Assembly (NCBI GenBank): GCA_016124845.1
Contig: WGMW01000043.1
Location: forward strand, 1-42,246
Direction: 5' to 3'
DNA from: Flavobacteriales bacterium
GTDB taxonomy: Bacteria > Bacteroidota > Bacteroidia > UBA10329
Length of the DNA stretch: 42,246 nt
A program made the position numbers and the translations under genes. The notes beneath the pieces are model-generated. The model searched no databases. It was given only the letters and a program-made list of their open reading frames with translations, and was not told where the DNA came from. Numbering within the stretch: the first letter of the stretch is position 1; each line of letters opens with the position of its first letter. This document shows positions 1 to 7,436 of the stretch, in pieces.

Positions 1-660
1 AATGTCAGGGTAGTAGTACCCACAAATCCCGACCAGATGCTCGAACTGGCCGGCCACATCATTACCAAACACACGGCCGATGGGGCGGCAAGTCCGCTCA
101 GTGGCCTGGACATGGCGGCTTTTGGAACGCGCGTTACCGATGCGGACACTCAGAATGAACTGGCCAAGCAGCTGCGCAAAGATGCCGAACTGGCCACAGA
201 GAGCCGTGATGGGCTGTTGGGTAAACGGAAGGACCAGAATGTGAACTCGGAGGGCACGGTTCTCAACATCATTGCCCGCGTGCGCGACATTCTATTGGGC
301 ATGTACAAAGGCAACGAGCAGCAGTTGGGGCAGTGGGGCTTTGAGGTGAATCAGAGTTCCACAGGTGGAAATGGTTCGGGCCATGGCGGTGGCCCACAAC
401 CACCGGGCACGGGTTCCATTACAGGTACGGTTGCCGATATGGCGACCGCATTCGGTATTTCGGGGGCCATGGTAGAGGTGACCGCCTTGGGGGTGTCTGC
501 CACTACCGATGCCATGGGGAAATTCACCCTGCCCAACATACCCTATGGCACCTATACGGTAAAGGTTTCGGCCACGGGTTATCTGATGCAGGAGGTACCG
601 GTAACGGTATCGTCTGAGATGCAGGCGACCATCAATGTTGCACTTGCCGTAACGCCATGA
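1..660 (+). CDS. Conserved Bacteroidota protein with C-terminal carboxypeptidase-regulatory-like domain (5' partial)
   Basis: The reading frame is open from base 1 (beginning NVRVVVPTNPDQ), so the true start lies just outside the window. I recognise the N-terminal part as a recurrent Bacteroidota family of unknown function: it opens with a 'PTNPD' segment, then KHTADGAASPL, an alpha-helical stretch, and a GQWGFEV motif at about residue 110 counted from the first in-window Met. A Gly/Pro-rich linker follows, then a beta-sandwich of the carboxypeptidase-regulatory-like type (ITGTVADMATAFGISGAMVE to the end). The early part of the family is normally only a few residues longer than seen here, so the missing piece is probably short. 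No signal peptide is visible. The gene ends at a shared terminator and converges on the lipoprotein gene. Function unknown; the domain reading is from memory of the family. Confidence 0.75.
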   Translation, partial: NVRVVVPTNPDQMLELAGHIITKHTADGAASPLSGLDMAAFGTRVTDADTQNELAKQLRKDAELATESRDGLLGKRKDQNVNSEGTVLNIIARVRDILLGMYKGNEQQLGQWGFEVNQSSTGGNGSGHGGGPQPPGTGSITGTVADMATAFGISGAMVEVTALGVSATTDAMGKFTLPNIPYGTYTVKVSATGYLMQEVPVTVSSEMQATINVALAVTP

Positions 661-685
661 TGGATCATTGTCCTGTGGTCAAAAG

Positions 686-716
686 AAAACCCCGCCCGAG
701 TTCCGGACGGGGTTTT
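686..716. terminator. Bidirectional rho-independent terminator
   Basis: A GC-rich inverted repeat (AAAACCCCGCCC with GGACGGGGTTTT) has A-runs on one side and T-runs on the other. It lies between two convergent genes, so it can terminate both. Confidence 0.85.
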
Positions 717-743
717 GTTTTCCAACATGATGATATGGACCTA

Positions 744-1160
744 TTACTCCACCGTCAAGGTCAGGTTTGCCTGCTTGTTCAGTCCATCGCGGTTGGTGAT
801 GGTGAATGTGAAAGCATGCGTATTGCCCGAAACGGTATCGGTGTTGGTAAATGTGTAATCATGGTCATAGCTGGTAGCTTCAAGGTCTTCCGTATAAACC
901 GTTGTGGTCGATCCACCGTTCACCGATTCGGAAACATTGAAACGGATGATCGGATCCTTGGCCTTCTCGGTTTCCGCTTCAACGCCAATGGTTATTGTGT
1001 CGTTTGCAGCCATGGTGCCATCCTGGTATGTGTAACCTGCGGTGGATTTGAACGAGATGTGCAGTTCATCGCCCTCATCCTCTTTATCGCAAGAGACAAG
1101 CACAGAAGCCATAAGCATTACTGCAAACATGGTTTTGAAAATTGAATTGATCGCTTTCAT
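744..1160 (-). CDS. Small lipoprotein at the end of a TonB-receptor operon
   Basis: This 138-residue protein has a type II signal peptide: a Lys-containing start, a hydrophobic stretch and the lipobox LVSC followed by DKEDEGDE, an acidic stretch typical of surface-directed Bacteroidota lipoproteins. The remainder looks beta-rich (alternating Thr/Val/Phe strands) and resembles no enzyme I know. Its ATG overlaps the TGA of the TonB-dependent receptor gene (ATGA, 4 bases), which implies translational coupling. By analogy with receptor-lipoprotein pairs it may sit on the outer membrane and help bind the receptor's substrate; this is inference from position only. The gene ends at the bidirectional terminator. 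Confidence 0.85.
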   Translation of the reverse strand: MKAINSIFKTMFAVMLMASVLVSCDKEDEGDELHISFKSTAGYTYQDGTMAANDTITIGVEAETEKAKDPIIRFNVSESVNGGSTTTVYTEDLEATSYDHDYTFTNTDTVSGNTHAFTFTITNRDGLNKQANLTLTVE

Positions 1161-3394
1161 TTTTTGATTGTTGTTAAATGGTTTTTGAATTTGATTTTAA
1201 GATTGATAGACACGTCCCAACCGATGTTGAGCGTGCCGTAAAGTTTGAGCCGTGACAGGTGGTCGTAGTAGGCCTGATTCGTCAGGTTGTTTCCCACCAG
1301 ATTCAACTCATAGTTGACCTTCTCACCGATATATTCGGCTCCGAAGCCCGCATTGAGCAATTGGTAGCTTGGTGTGGACTTTTCGGTGGAGTAGGTCAGG
1401 TATTGCCGCAGCACGAGGTCGGTATTCACAAAGCCTCGGAACGACCACCTCGCATTGTATTGGCGACTGTAAGCCACTTCGGGCCGCACCTTCTGCGCTG
1501 GCATCCAAGGAAGGAACTCCCCATTGTTCAACTTCCCAACAAGCCCCGAATAACTGGCCGAAATGCGCAGTCCTTTTGTCTGCGGTGGTGTAATGGAAAT
1601 GGAAGCCTCACCACCGTAGAGATCCGCATCGTGCTGGCGGAACCGATACACGGGAAATCCGAACCATTCCTCATCGGTCGGATCCAAGAAGATGTACCCG
1701 AAGAAATGGTTGTAGAAACCCGAAACACTTGCCTGAACCCACTTGGAGGTGAACGCAACCTGCGCATCGCCATTGATGTTCTGCTCGTTCTTCATGTTCG
1801 GGTCACCGATCTCGTACGTGTAAACACCTTCGTGCAGGCCGTTGGAGGAAAGCTCCGCCAAATTGGGTGCCCGCACACCGCTGGCAGCGTTCAGCTTCAA
1901 GTTCCAATGGCTGTTGGGCGAGTAGCTGATGCCGACCAGACCATTTCCAAACTCGCGCGTCTGCGCAAACGGATGAATGTCTTTCTCAGCCGAATTGACC
2001 GTTGGAGTCAGCAACGTTTTGATGTAGCGGATGCCGCCTCCTGCACCGTATTCCACCATGAAACGGTTAAAGCGATGCTTTAAGTAAACCGACACAACGC
2101 TTTCCACCATCCACGCGTCAGGCACGATCTTGCGCCTGCCGTAATTGGTGTTGTTCTCCATGCTGGAAAGATTGGCCACCACCAGTTGCGTTCGGTTGCT
2201 GAGCTGCTTCAGCCACTTCACCGAATTCTGCACGGTGAGCAGATGCATTTCCAAACTCAGTTCGCCCCCGCCTTCATCCTCCGAACGGAAGTTCGATTGA
2301 AAACCCGTGTTCAAGCGAAGCAATGAATTCTTCAGTCGGATGTCGTTGGCGGATGAGAATACATTCAGCATGACGATGTGGTGCGGCCCCGACATCTTGC
2401 GGCTCCATCGCGCATCTTTCTCCATGAAATGAAGGATGTCGTTGAAGATGAAACCGAAGTTGTTGTACGAGAAATGGTAATGGTTCACCGATTTCCAGTT
2501 CTTCCGCTCAAACCCGAAAGACGCCTTCAGGTAATAGCCATCGTAGCGGCTGTTCAGTACACGCGTTCCGTTTCCATCCGAATAATCCGCGTGATTGTCC
2601 ACGCCCACACGAAAGCGGAACCACTTGTTGCCGAAATTGGCTTTCGTTCCGACCTGAAACGTTCCTCCCAACGTATTGGAATGGAACTCTACGCCAAGGT
2701 CCGTTTCCCACATTCCCACCTTGGGAGGCTGCTCTTCGATGATGTTGATGACACCACCCACGGCATCCGTTCCATAGAGAATGCTCAACGGACCTTTGAT
2801 CACTTCCACCTTTGAAATGCCCAAATCGGAAAGACCGAGACCGTGCTCATCCTGCCATTGCTGGTTGTCGAACCGCAGGCCTGAGAACAGCACAAGTAGG
2901 CGATTGCCATACAGTCCGCGTACCACAGGTTTGGAAACACCCAAACCCGTGCTGAACTGCGAAATGCCAGGCACGCGCGCCAGCGCATCGGTGAGATTGA
3001 ACGAGCCTTGTCGTGCAATCTGGCGTATGTTGAGTGGCTCTATCGGAATGCTGGTTTCCAACGCATCTTCATCGGCATATGCCGAGACCAGAACTTCATC
3101 CAGCGGGTTGGCCGAGGCTGAGAGTTGAACCTTCGGATGTTCCGTCAGTTCGGTGTAACTCAGTTCGAGTGGCCTGTAACCCACCATGCGAATAATGATC
3201 TCTGCTACGCCTCTGAAAGCCGACACATCTGCATTTCCGTTCACATCTGTTACGGCCAGCCTCTTTGGTTCTTCGCTCGAAATGGTAGCGTAACCCAAAG
3301 GTTGGCCCGAAAGACTGTCCTGAACGGTGATGGTCTGTGCCTGCGCATTCGCCAACATGCCCAACAGGAACCACAGTATCAGAATTCTGAACAT
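1157..3394 (-). CDS. TonB-dependent outer-membrane receptor
   Basis: 745 residues. An N-terminal signal peptide (cleavage near ANAQA, residues 16-20) is followed by a carboxypeptidase-regulatory-like beta domain (about 20-100), then a plug domain with the typical VRGLYGNRLLVLFSG region and the segment 'VEVIKGPLSILYGTDAVGG' around residues 195-215, then a long beta-barrel. It should import a TonB-energised substrate such as a metal chelate, cofactor or oligosaccharide. The length and the single N-terminal domain fit a siderophore/cofactor-type receptor better than a 1000-residue SusC, and no SusD follows. It is the middle gene of a three-gene operon: an upstream membrane protein (59-base gap) and a downstream overlapping lipoprotein. 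The substrate cannot be read from the sequence. Confidence 0.95.
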   Translation of the reverse strand: MFRILILWFLLGMLANAQAQTITVQDSLSGQPLGYATISSEEPKRLAVTDVNGNADVSAFRGVAEIIIRMVGYRPLELSYTELTEHPKVQLSASANPLDEVLVSAYADEDALETSIPIEPLNIRQIARQGSFNLTDALARVPGISQFSTGLGVSKPVVRGLYGNRLLVLFSGLRFDNQQWQDEHGLGLSDLGISKVEVIKGPLSILYGTDAVGGVINIIEEQPPKVGMWETDLGVEFHSNTLGGTFQVGTKANFGNKWFRFRVGVDNHADYSDGNGTRVLNSRYDGYYLKASFGFERKNWKSVNHYHFSYNNFGFIFNDILHFMEKDARWSRKMSGPHHIVMLNVFSSANDIRLKNSLLRLNTGFQSNFRSEDEGGGELSLEMHLLTVQNSVKWLKQLSNRTQLVVANLSSMENNTNYGRRKIVPDAWMVESVVSVYLKHRFNRFMVEYGAGGGIRYIKTLLTPTVNSAEKDIHPFAQTREFGNGLVGISYSPNSHWNLKLNAASGVRAPNLAELSSNGLHEGVYTYEIGDPNMKNEQNINGDAQVAFTSKWVQASVSGFYNHFFGYIFLDPTDEEWFGFPVYRFRQHDADLYGGEASISITPPQTKGLRISASYSGLVGKLNNGEFLPWMPAQKVRPEVAYSRQYNARWSFRGFVNTDLVLRQYLTYSTEKSTPSYQLLNAGFGAEYIGEKVNYELNLVGNNLTNQAYYDHLSRLKLYGTLNIGWDVSINLKIKFKNHLTTIKK

Positions 3395-3453
3395 GTGATC
3401 GGTTTATTGGAACAAATTGAGGTGTTCTCAGAAAAAGAACGCGGCTTGACCGA

Positions 3454-3981
3454 TCAGGCTTCGGGTGGGGGCGAAGGAGGGGAGATGTTCCAAGCTGAAT
3501 GACCTTTCGCGTTCCGCATTGTAAAGGTTGCAACTGGAGTTTCAGTCATTCGCCAAGAAGATGGCTCTGAAAAGAACAACATCTGTGTAAAATGTGTGAA
3601 GTGGCTTTCTCGCTCTTGACGGCTTTTGTCCGTGCCAAGTGCCAACACTGTGAGTTGATTCAGCTGCTTGCTGAGATGAGTTTCCTCATTGTCCCACCAA
3701 CAGCGATAGACAATGCTGTCACCGACAGAAACGACCGAAACCACGTCATACATTTCGCCATCGAACTCAAACTCCTTTTCATCCTTCCACCTGAGTTTCC
3801 TCTCTACCTCAGCCTTGGAAAATTTGAGTGACACAAGATCATCTTTCCAAATCCCTTCGACCAATCGGTGTTTCACTTGGCTGCGAACCACCGCCTTGCG
3901 AACATGCAGCCATCCTTGCATGCCCACAAACGGGGCAACCAGAACAAGGATCATTGAATATGCAAGAATGGTGCGCTTCAA
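3454..3981 (-). CDS. Small membrane-anchored protein, first gene of the TonB-receptor operon
   Basis: Function not recognised. One N-terminal hydrophobic segment (ILAYSMILVLVAPFVGMQGW) follows a Lys-Arg pair, so it is exported or membrane-anchored. The body has a charged segment around 'LRWKDEKEFEFDGEMYDVV' and a Pro-rich C-terminus (SPPSPPPEA). The start is uncertain. A TTG at 3981 puts Lys-Arg directly before the hydrophobic stretch. A TTG at 4008 overlaps the putative -7 box, and an ATG at 3954 would remove the positive residues. I prefer 3981 because the promoter (4006-4038) predicts transcription starting near 4000. Proteins with a similar '(E)FEYxGxMYDVV' segment recur beside TonB receptors in Bacteroidota as far as I recall, which suggests a receptor-linked role. 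Confidence 0.7.
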   Translation of the reverse strand: MKRTILAYSMILVLVAPFVGMQGWLHVRKAVVRSQVKHRLVEGIWKDDLVSLKFSKAEVERKLRWKDEKEFEFDGEMYDVVSVVSVGDSIVYRCWWDNEETHLSKQLNQLTVLALGTDKSRQERESHFTHFTQMLFFSEPSSWRMTETPVATFTMRNAKGHSAWNISPPSPPPEA

Positions 3982-4005
3982 GAAAACAAGTGAGTTTACG
4001 TTGTA

Positions 4006-4038
4006 CAATAGTACCGCCTCTGAGGCGGATTTTCCAAA
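4006..4038 (-). promoter_or_regulatory. Promoter of the TonB-receptor operon with a palindrome in the spacer
   Basis: Read leftward, a TTTG (plus-strand CAAA at 4035-4038) is followed after 21 bases by TACTATTG (plus-strand 4006-4013), one mismatch from the Bacteroidota -7 box TAnnTTTG, at the expected 17-23 spacing. The spacer contains a perfect inverted repeat, CCGCCTC-T-GAGGCGG on the plus strand (4014-4028), touching the -7 box. This is a plausible operator for a repressor of the TonB operon. Confidence 0.5.
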
Positions 4039-4117
4039 TGACCCGACAAACTTTTCGAATGGAACGCACCCAATATTTTGAAAGCTTTGGCGTTCATCAT
4101 CGCGTAATCGAAAAAAC

Positions 4118-4125
4118 TATCTTTG
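4118..4125 (+). promoter_or_regulatory. -7 box of bamD, five bases before the ATG
   Basis: TATCTTTG matches the Bacteroidota -7 consensus TAnnTTTG exactly. It is followed by CGGCC and then the ATG at 4131, so transcription would begin at or next to the start codon. No clear -33 TTG lies at the right distance (a TTC sits 22 bases upstream). Confidence 0.55.
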
Positions 4126-4130
4126 CGGCC

Positions 4131-4940
4131 ATGTTGAAAAAGGCCTTTCCAGCCCTTCTTGTCATTACTTCCGTTTTCCTGTTTTCTGGATGCAGTAAGT
4201 ATCAGAAAATTCTGAAAAGCAACGATTTCGAACAGAAGTTCGAGATGGCCAAGATGTACTATGACAATGGCAAGTACCAGAAGGCTTTCCCATTGTTCGA
4301 GGAGCTGATCACGGTTTTCCGTGGAACCAGCAAGGCCGAGGACGTTTATTATTACTACGCATACTGCAATTACCAAGTGGGCGATTACATGCTGGCGGGG
4401 TATCATTTCGACAACTTTATTCGCACATTTCCGCGAAGCAGCAGGGCAGAGGATGCGCAGTTCATGAACGCCAAATGTTACTTCTTGGATTCTGCCGACC
4501 CGACACTCGACCAAGCAAGTACGCACAAGGCCATTGATGAACTTCAGTTGTTCATCAACAAATACCCTGAAAGCCCGAAAGTGGATGAGTGCAACGACCT
4601 GATGGACCGACTGCGCTTTAAACTGGAGACGAAGAGCTTCAACGGAGCCAAACTCTATTATCGCGTGGGTGAATATAAAGCTGCTATCTTTGCGCTCCGA
4701 AATACGCTCACGGACTATCCAGATACGAAGTACCGAGAGGAGATCAGTTTTATGATACTGCGTTCGAGTTATCTGCTGGCTGACAATAGTGTGGAGGAGA
4801 AGAAACTGGAGCGATTTGAACAGACATTGACCGAATGCAATGAATTCATTGAGCGGTTCCCACGATCGAAAGATGTGAGTTCTGCCAAGAGCATCAAAGA
4901 AGATTGTAAACAAGAACTTGAAAAGTTAAAAACCCTGTAA
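4131..4940 (+). CDS. bamD: Outer-membrane assembly lipoprotein BamD
   Basis: 269 residues. A signal peptide with lipobox (FLFSGC) marks it as an outer-membrane lipoprotein. Five TPR-like helical repeats follow, with typical YDNGKYQKAFPLFEELI and YYYAYCNYQVGDYMLAGYHF segments. BamD works with BamA to fold and insert beta-barrel proteins, such as the TonB receptor encoded next door. The frame stays open upstream to 3828, but the lipoprotein signal peptide begins at the ATG at 4131 and a promoter-like box lies directly before it, so I use that start. rpoZ follows after one base, so the two are co-transcribed; this order is common in the phylum. Confidence 0.95.
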   Translation: MLKKAFPALLVITSVFLFSGCSKYQKILKSNDFEQKFEMAKMYYDNGKYQKAFPLFEELITVFRGTSKAEDVYYYYAYCNYQVGDYMLAGYHFDNFIRTFPRSSRAEDAQFMNAKCYFLDSADPTLDQASTHKAIDELQLFINKYPESPKVDECNDLMDRLRFKLETKSFNGAKLYYRVGEYKAAIFALRNTLTDYPDTKYREEISFMILRSSYLLADNSVEEKKLERFEQTLTECNEFIERFPRSKDVSSAKSIKEDCKQELEKLKTL

Positions 4941-4941
4941 A

Positions 4942-5298
4942 ATGGAATACAAGAACACCAAGGCAGAGCGCGATACCATTACCCGTGACATGCGTCAGTT
5001 CGAAGAAGGAACTGATAACGTGTATGAGACCATCGCCATCCTTGCAAAGCGTGCAAATCAGGTAGGTACGGACATCAAAGAGGAACTGAACGCCAAATTG
5101 GCTGAGTTCGCCACCACTTCCGACAACTTGGAGGAGATCTTTGAAAACCGCGAACAGATTGAGATCTCCAAGTTCTACGAAGGACTTCCTAAGCCTGTGG
5201 CCATTGCCGTTGAGGAGTATCTGAAAGGAAAGGTTTACTTCCGCAACCCTGCAAGAGAGGAAGGCGAAGCAGTTGAAACAGAACAGGCCGAAGCCTGA
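4942..5298 (+). CDS. rpoZ: DNA-directed RNA polymerase omega subunit
   Basis: 118 residues of the Rpb6/omega type found in Bacteroidota. It has the N-terminal 'TGTDNVYETIAILAKRANQV'-like region (here EGTDNVYETIAILAKRANQV, about residues 22-41) and a helical body ending in an acidic, low-complexity tail (EEGEAVETEQAEA). Omega assists RNA polymerase assembly by clamping the beta-prime subunit. It starts one base after the bamD stop, so translation is probably coupled, and it ends at a strong terminator at 5319-5344. Confidence 0.88.
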   Translation: MEYKNTKAERDTITRDMRQFEEGTDNVYETIAILAKRANQVGTDIKEELNAKLAEFATTSDNLEEIFENREQIEISKFYEGLPKPVAIAVEEYLKGKVYFRNPAREEGEAVETEQAEA

Positions 5299-5318
5299 TT
5301 CTTACCAGATAAGCATTG

Positions 5319-5344
5319 AAAAACCCGACTGAGTTCGGGTTTTC
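5319..5344 (+). terminator. Rho-independent terminator after rpoZ
   Basis: A perfect 9-bp stem (AAAACCCGA / TCGGGTTTT) with a 6-base loop ends in T residues, right after rpoZ and before coaC. Confidence 0.85.
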
Positions 5345-5358
5345 ATGTATATTGGAAC

Positions 5359-5898
5359 ATGCAAGGCAAGAAAATACTGATCGGAGTTACAGGCGGCATT
5401 GCTGCTTTCAAAACACCTTTGTTGGTGCGTCTGATCGTGAAGGCAGGTGCAGAGGTGAAGGTGGTGGCTACCGATGCGGCTTTTGACTTTGTAACGCCAT
5501 TGACGCTTTCCACCGTTTCTAAGAATCCTGTTCTGAGTTCGCTTTCCAATGCCGAAGGCAATTGGAACAACCATGTGGAACTTGGACTTTGGGCCGATGT
5601 ATTTGTAATTGCTCCCGCTACGGCCAACACCATCGGGAAAATGGCCAACGGCATCTGCGATAATCTTCTACTGGCCACATATCTTTCTGCAAGATGCCCT
5701 GTTGTGGTTGCCCCGGCCATGGACCTTGATATGCTTCAGCATCCAGCAGTAAAAAAGAACATGGCAACCATTGCCGATTTCGGTAACCGCATCATTGAGC
5801 CGACCGAAGGAGAATTGGCCAGTGGCCTCGAAGGCAAAGGCAGAATGGCCGAACCTGAACAGATCTTTCAATTTGTGAAGGAATTGCTGCATGCCTGA
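5359..5898 (+). CDS. coaC: Phosphopantothenoylcysteine decarboxylase (CoaC part of a split CoaBC)
   Basis: 179-residue flavoprotein catalysing decarboxylation of 4'-phosphopantothenoylcysteine in coenzyme A synthesis. Visible are the flavin-binding start (GVTGGIAAFKTP), the catalytic His in NNHVELG (about residue 73), the PATANTIGKMANGICDNLL motif, and PAMDLDM in place of the enterobacterial PAMN; the D form is what I recall for Bacteroidota. The loop normally carrying a Cys reads GELASGLEGKGRM. In most bacteria this domain is fused to CoaB in one protein of about 400 residues. Here it stops after FVKELLHA, and the CoaB frame starts 8 bases inside its end (ATGCCTGA). Either the genes are truly separate and coupled, or a single-base indel lies at the linker. 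Confidence 0.9.
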   Translation: MQGKKILIGVTGGIAAFKTPLLVRLIVKAGAEVKVVATDAAFDFVTPLTLSTVSKNPVLSSLSNAEGNWNNHVELGLWADVFVIAPATANTIGKMANGICDNLLLATYLSARCPVVVAPAMDLDMLQHPAVKKNMATIADFGNRIIEPTEGELASGLEGKGRMAEPEQIFQFVKELLHA

Positions 5899-6541
5899 AC
5901 TGCGCGGAAAAAAGGTGCTTATCACCGCAGGCCCAACCTATGAGGCCATCGATCCTGTTCGGTTTATCGGCAATCATTCGTCTGGAAAAATGGGAATTGC
6001 CATTGCTGAAGTTGCTGCTGAAAATGGGGCAGAAGTGACCTTGATCTGTGGGCCTTCGCATGTTAAATGTTCCAAAAACATCCATCGTGTCGACATCATT
6101 TCTGCACAAGAAATGTTTGATAAAGTGATGAAACGCATGACAGACCAAGACATTCTTATCTGCGCTGCTGCGGTGGCAGACTATCGCCCCAAGCATGTTG
6201 CGGAGAATAAAATGAAGAAGAAAGACGTTTCCCTGACCATTGAACTGGAGCCGACACCAGATATTCTGGCCACGCTGGGAGCTACGAAGCGTAAGGATCA
6301 GATTCTTGTTGGCTTTGCTCTGGAAACAGACAATGAGTTGGAAAACGCAAAATCGAAATTGAAAAACAAGAACTGTGACCTACTGATTCTGAACTCGCTT
6401 CAGCATAAAGGAGCAGGGTTTGGGCACGACACCAACAGGGTTTCAATTCTGGACAGACACAATAATATATCTACTTTTGAATTGAAGTCGAAAACAGCGG
6501 TTGCAGACGATATTCTGCACGCCATCATCGCCATAAAATGA
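5891..6541 (+). CDS. coaB: Phosphopantothenate-cysteine ligase (CoaB part of a split CoaBC)
   Basis: 216 residues. It joins cysteine to 4'-phosphopantothenate using a nucleotide triphosphate, the step before CoaC. Canonical motifs are intact: LITAGPTYEAIDPVRFIGN near residues 10-28 followed by HSSGKMG, then AAAVADYRP (about 94-102), and the C-terminal GFALETDNELENAKSKLKNK with the conserved Lys cluster. The ATG lies within the end of coaC, in the +1 frame relative to it, exactly where fused CoaBC proteins have a linker. Its TGA overlaps the porD ATG (ATGA). Together the two ORFs sum to about 395 residues, the normal fused length. Confidence 0.9.
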   Translation: MPELRGKKVLITAGPTYEAIDPVRFIGNHSSGKMGIAIAEVAAENGAEVTLICGPSHVKCSKNIHRVDIISAQEMFDKVMKRMTDQDILICAAAVADYRPKHVAENKMKKKDVSLTIELEPTPDILATLGATKRKDQILVGFALETDNELENAKSKLKNKNCDLLILNSLQHKGAGFGHDTNRVSILDRHNNISTFELKSKTAVADDILHAIIAIK

Positions 6542-7431
6542 CACGGTTTTTCACTTTTATTCTACTGATCTTCGCAGTTGCGGGAAAAGCACAGGAACTG
6601 AACTGTACGGTTTCGGTCATCAGCCCTGGAATTCAGAACACGGAGAAACGGATCTTTGAAACGCTTCAGAAGGATGTGCGCGAGTTCATGAACTCCAACC
6701 AATGGACAACCGACATTTACCAGTTGGATGAGCGTATCGAGTGCAATATTCTGATCACGATCACCGAAAAGGTTTCGAGCAGCCAGTTCAAAGGAAACAT
6801 TCAGGTGCAATCGAGCCGCCCTGTTTATATGACCTCGTACAATACGGTCTTGCTCAACGTGAACGATCAGGAATTTGCCATTGAATATGTTGAGAATCAG
6901 CCATTGCAATGGCAACCGAACCAGCACATCAGCAACCTCACGTCCATCTTGGCTTTCTATGCGTACATGATCATCGGTGCCGACTACGACAGCTTCTCTC
7001 CGAAAGGAGGCGAGCAGTACTTTCAGAAGGCACGTCAGATCGTGAACAACGCTCAGAACGAATCGCAGAAAGGTTGGAAGGCGTTCGAGAATTCACGGAA
7101 CCGCTATTGGCTGATCGAGAACATGATGAACGCACGTTACGAAGGTTTCCGTAATGTGATGTACAAATATCATCGACAAGGCTTGGATAAAATGCAGTCA
7201 GACCTGCAAGGTGGTCGTCAGGCCATCTACGAATGTCTGGAGCCCTTGAAGAAACTGCGTTTGGACCAACCGAACTCGTATCTACTAACGATTTTCTTTA
7301 CGGCCAAGATGGATGAGCTGATCAACATCTTCAAAGAAGCGTTTCCTGACATCAAGACCAAAGCGGCCAACGACCTGATGCAGGCCGATCCATCGAACGC
7401 GAACAAGTACGAGGCGATCATCAAAAGCTGA
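6538..7431 (+). CDS. porD: Type IX secretion system protein PorD (DUF4835)
   Basis: 297 residues with a clear signal peptide (ending AGKAQ, residues 15-19). The segment starting LNCTVSVISPGIQNTEKRIF and the later LTSILAFYAYMIIGADYDSF are typical of the DUF4835/PorD family, which is needed for T9SS-dependent secretion in Porphyromonas. The exact biochemical role is not known to me. It overlaps coaB by four bases and precedes recN by five, so it belongs to the coaC-coaB-porD-recN operon. A substrate with a T9SS sorting domain is encoded at 28210-29310. Confidence 0.88.
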   Translation: MTRFFTFILLIFAVAGKAQELNCTVSVISPGIQNTEKRIFETLQKDVREFMNSNQWTTDIYQLDERIECNILITITEKVSSSQFKGNIQVQSSRPVYMTSYNTVLLNVNDQEFAIEYVENQPLQWQPNQHISNLTSILAFYAYMIIGADYDSFSPKGGEQYFQKARQIVNNAQNESQKGWKAFENSRNRYWLIENMMNARYEGFRNVMYKYHRQGLDKMQSDLQGGRQAIYECLEPLKKLRLDQPNSYLLTIFFTAKMDELINIFKEAFPDIKTKAANDLMQADPSNANKYEAIIKS

Positions 7432-7436
7432 GAACG

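Noticed and set aside
1259-2083. Rightward open frame of 274 codons inside the TonB-receptor gene
   Set aside because: It is antisense to a clear TonB-receptor barrel.
3828-4130. Upstream extension of the bamD frame
   Set aside because: The extension has no signal peptide or family similarity and overlaps the divergent gene; the lipoprotein signal begins at 4131.
3996-4913. Leftward open frame of 305 codons opposite bamD
   Set aside because: bamD has a lipoprotein signal and TPR pattern; the reverse product has no recognisable feature.
5880-5910. Programmed +1 frameshift at the coaC stop (GCC TGA A)
   Set aside because: It lacks the Shine-Dalgarno-like stimulator and CUU slippery codon of known RF2-type sites; separate translation from the overlapping ATG or an indel is simpler.
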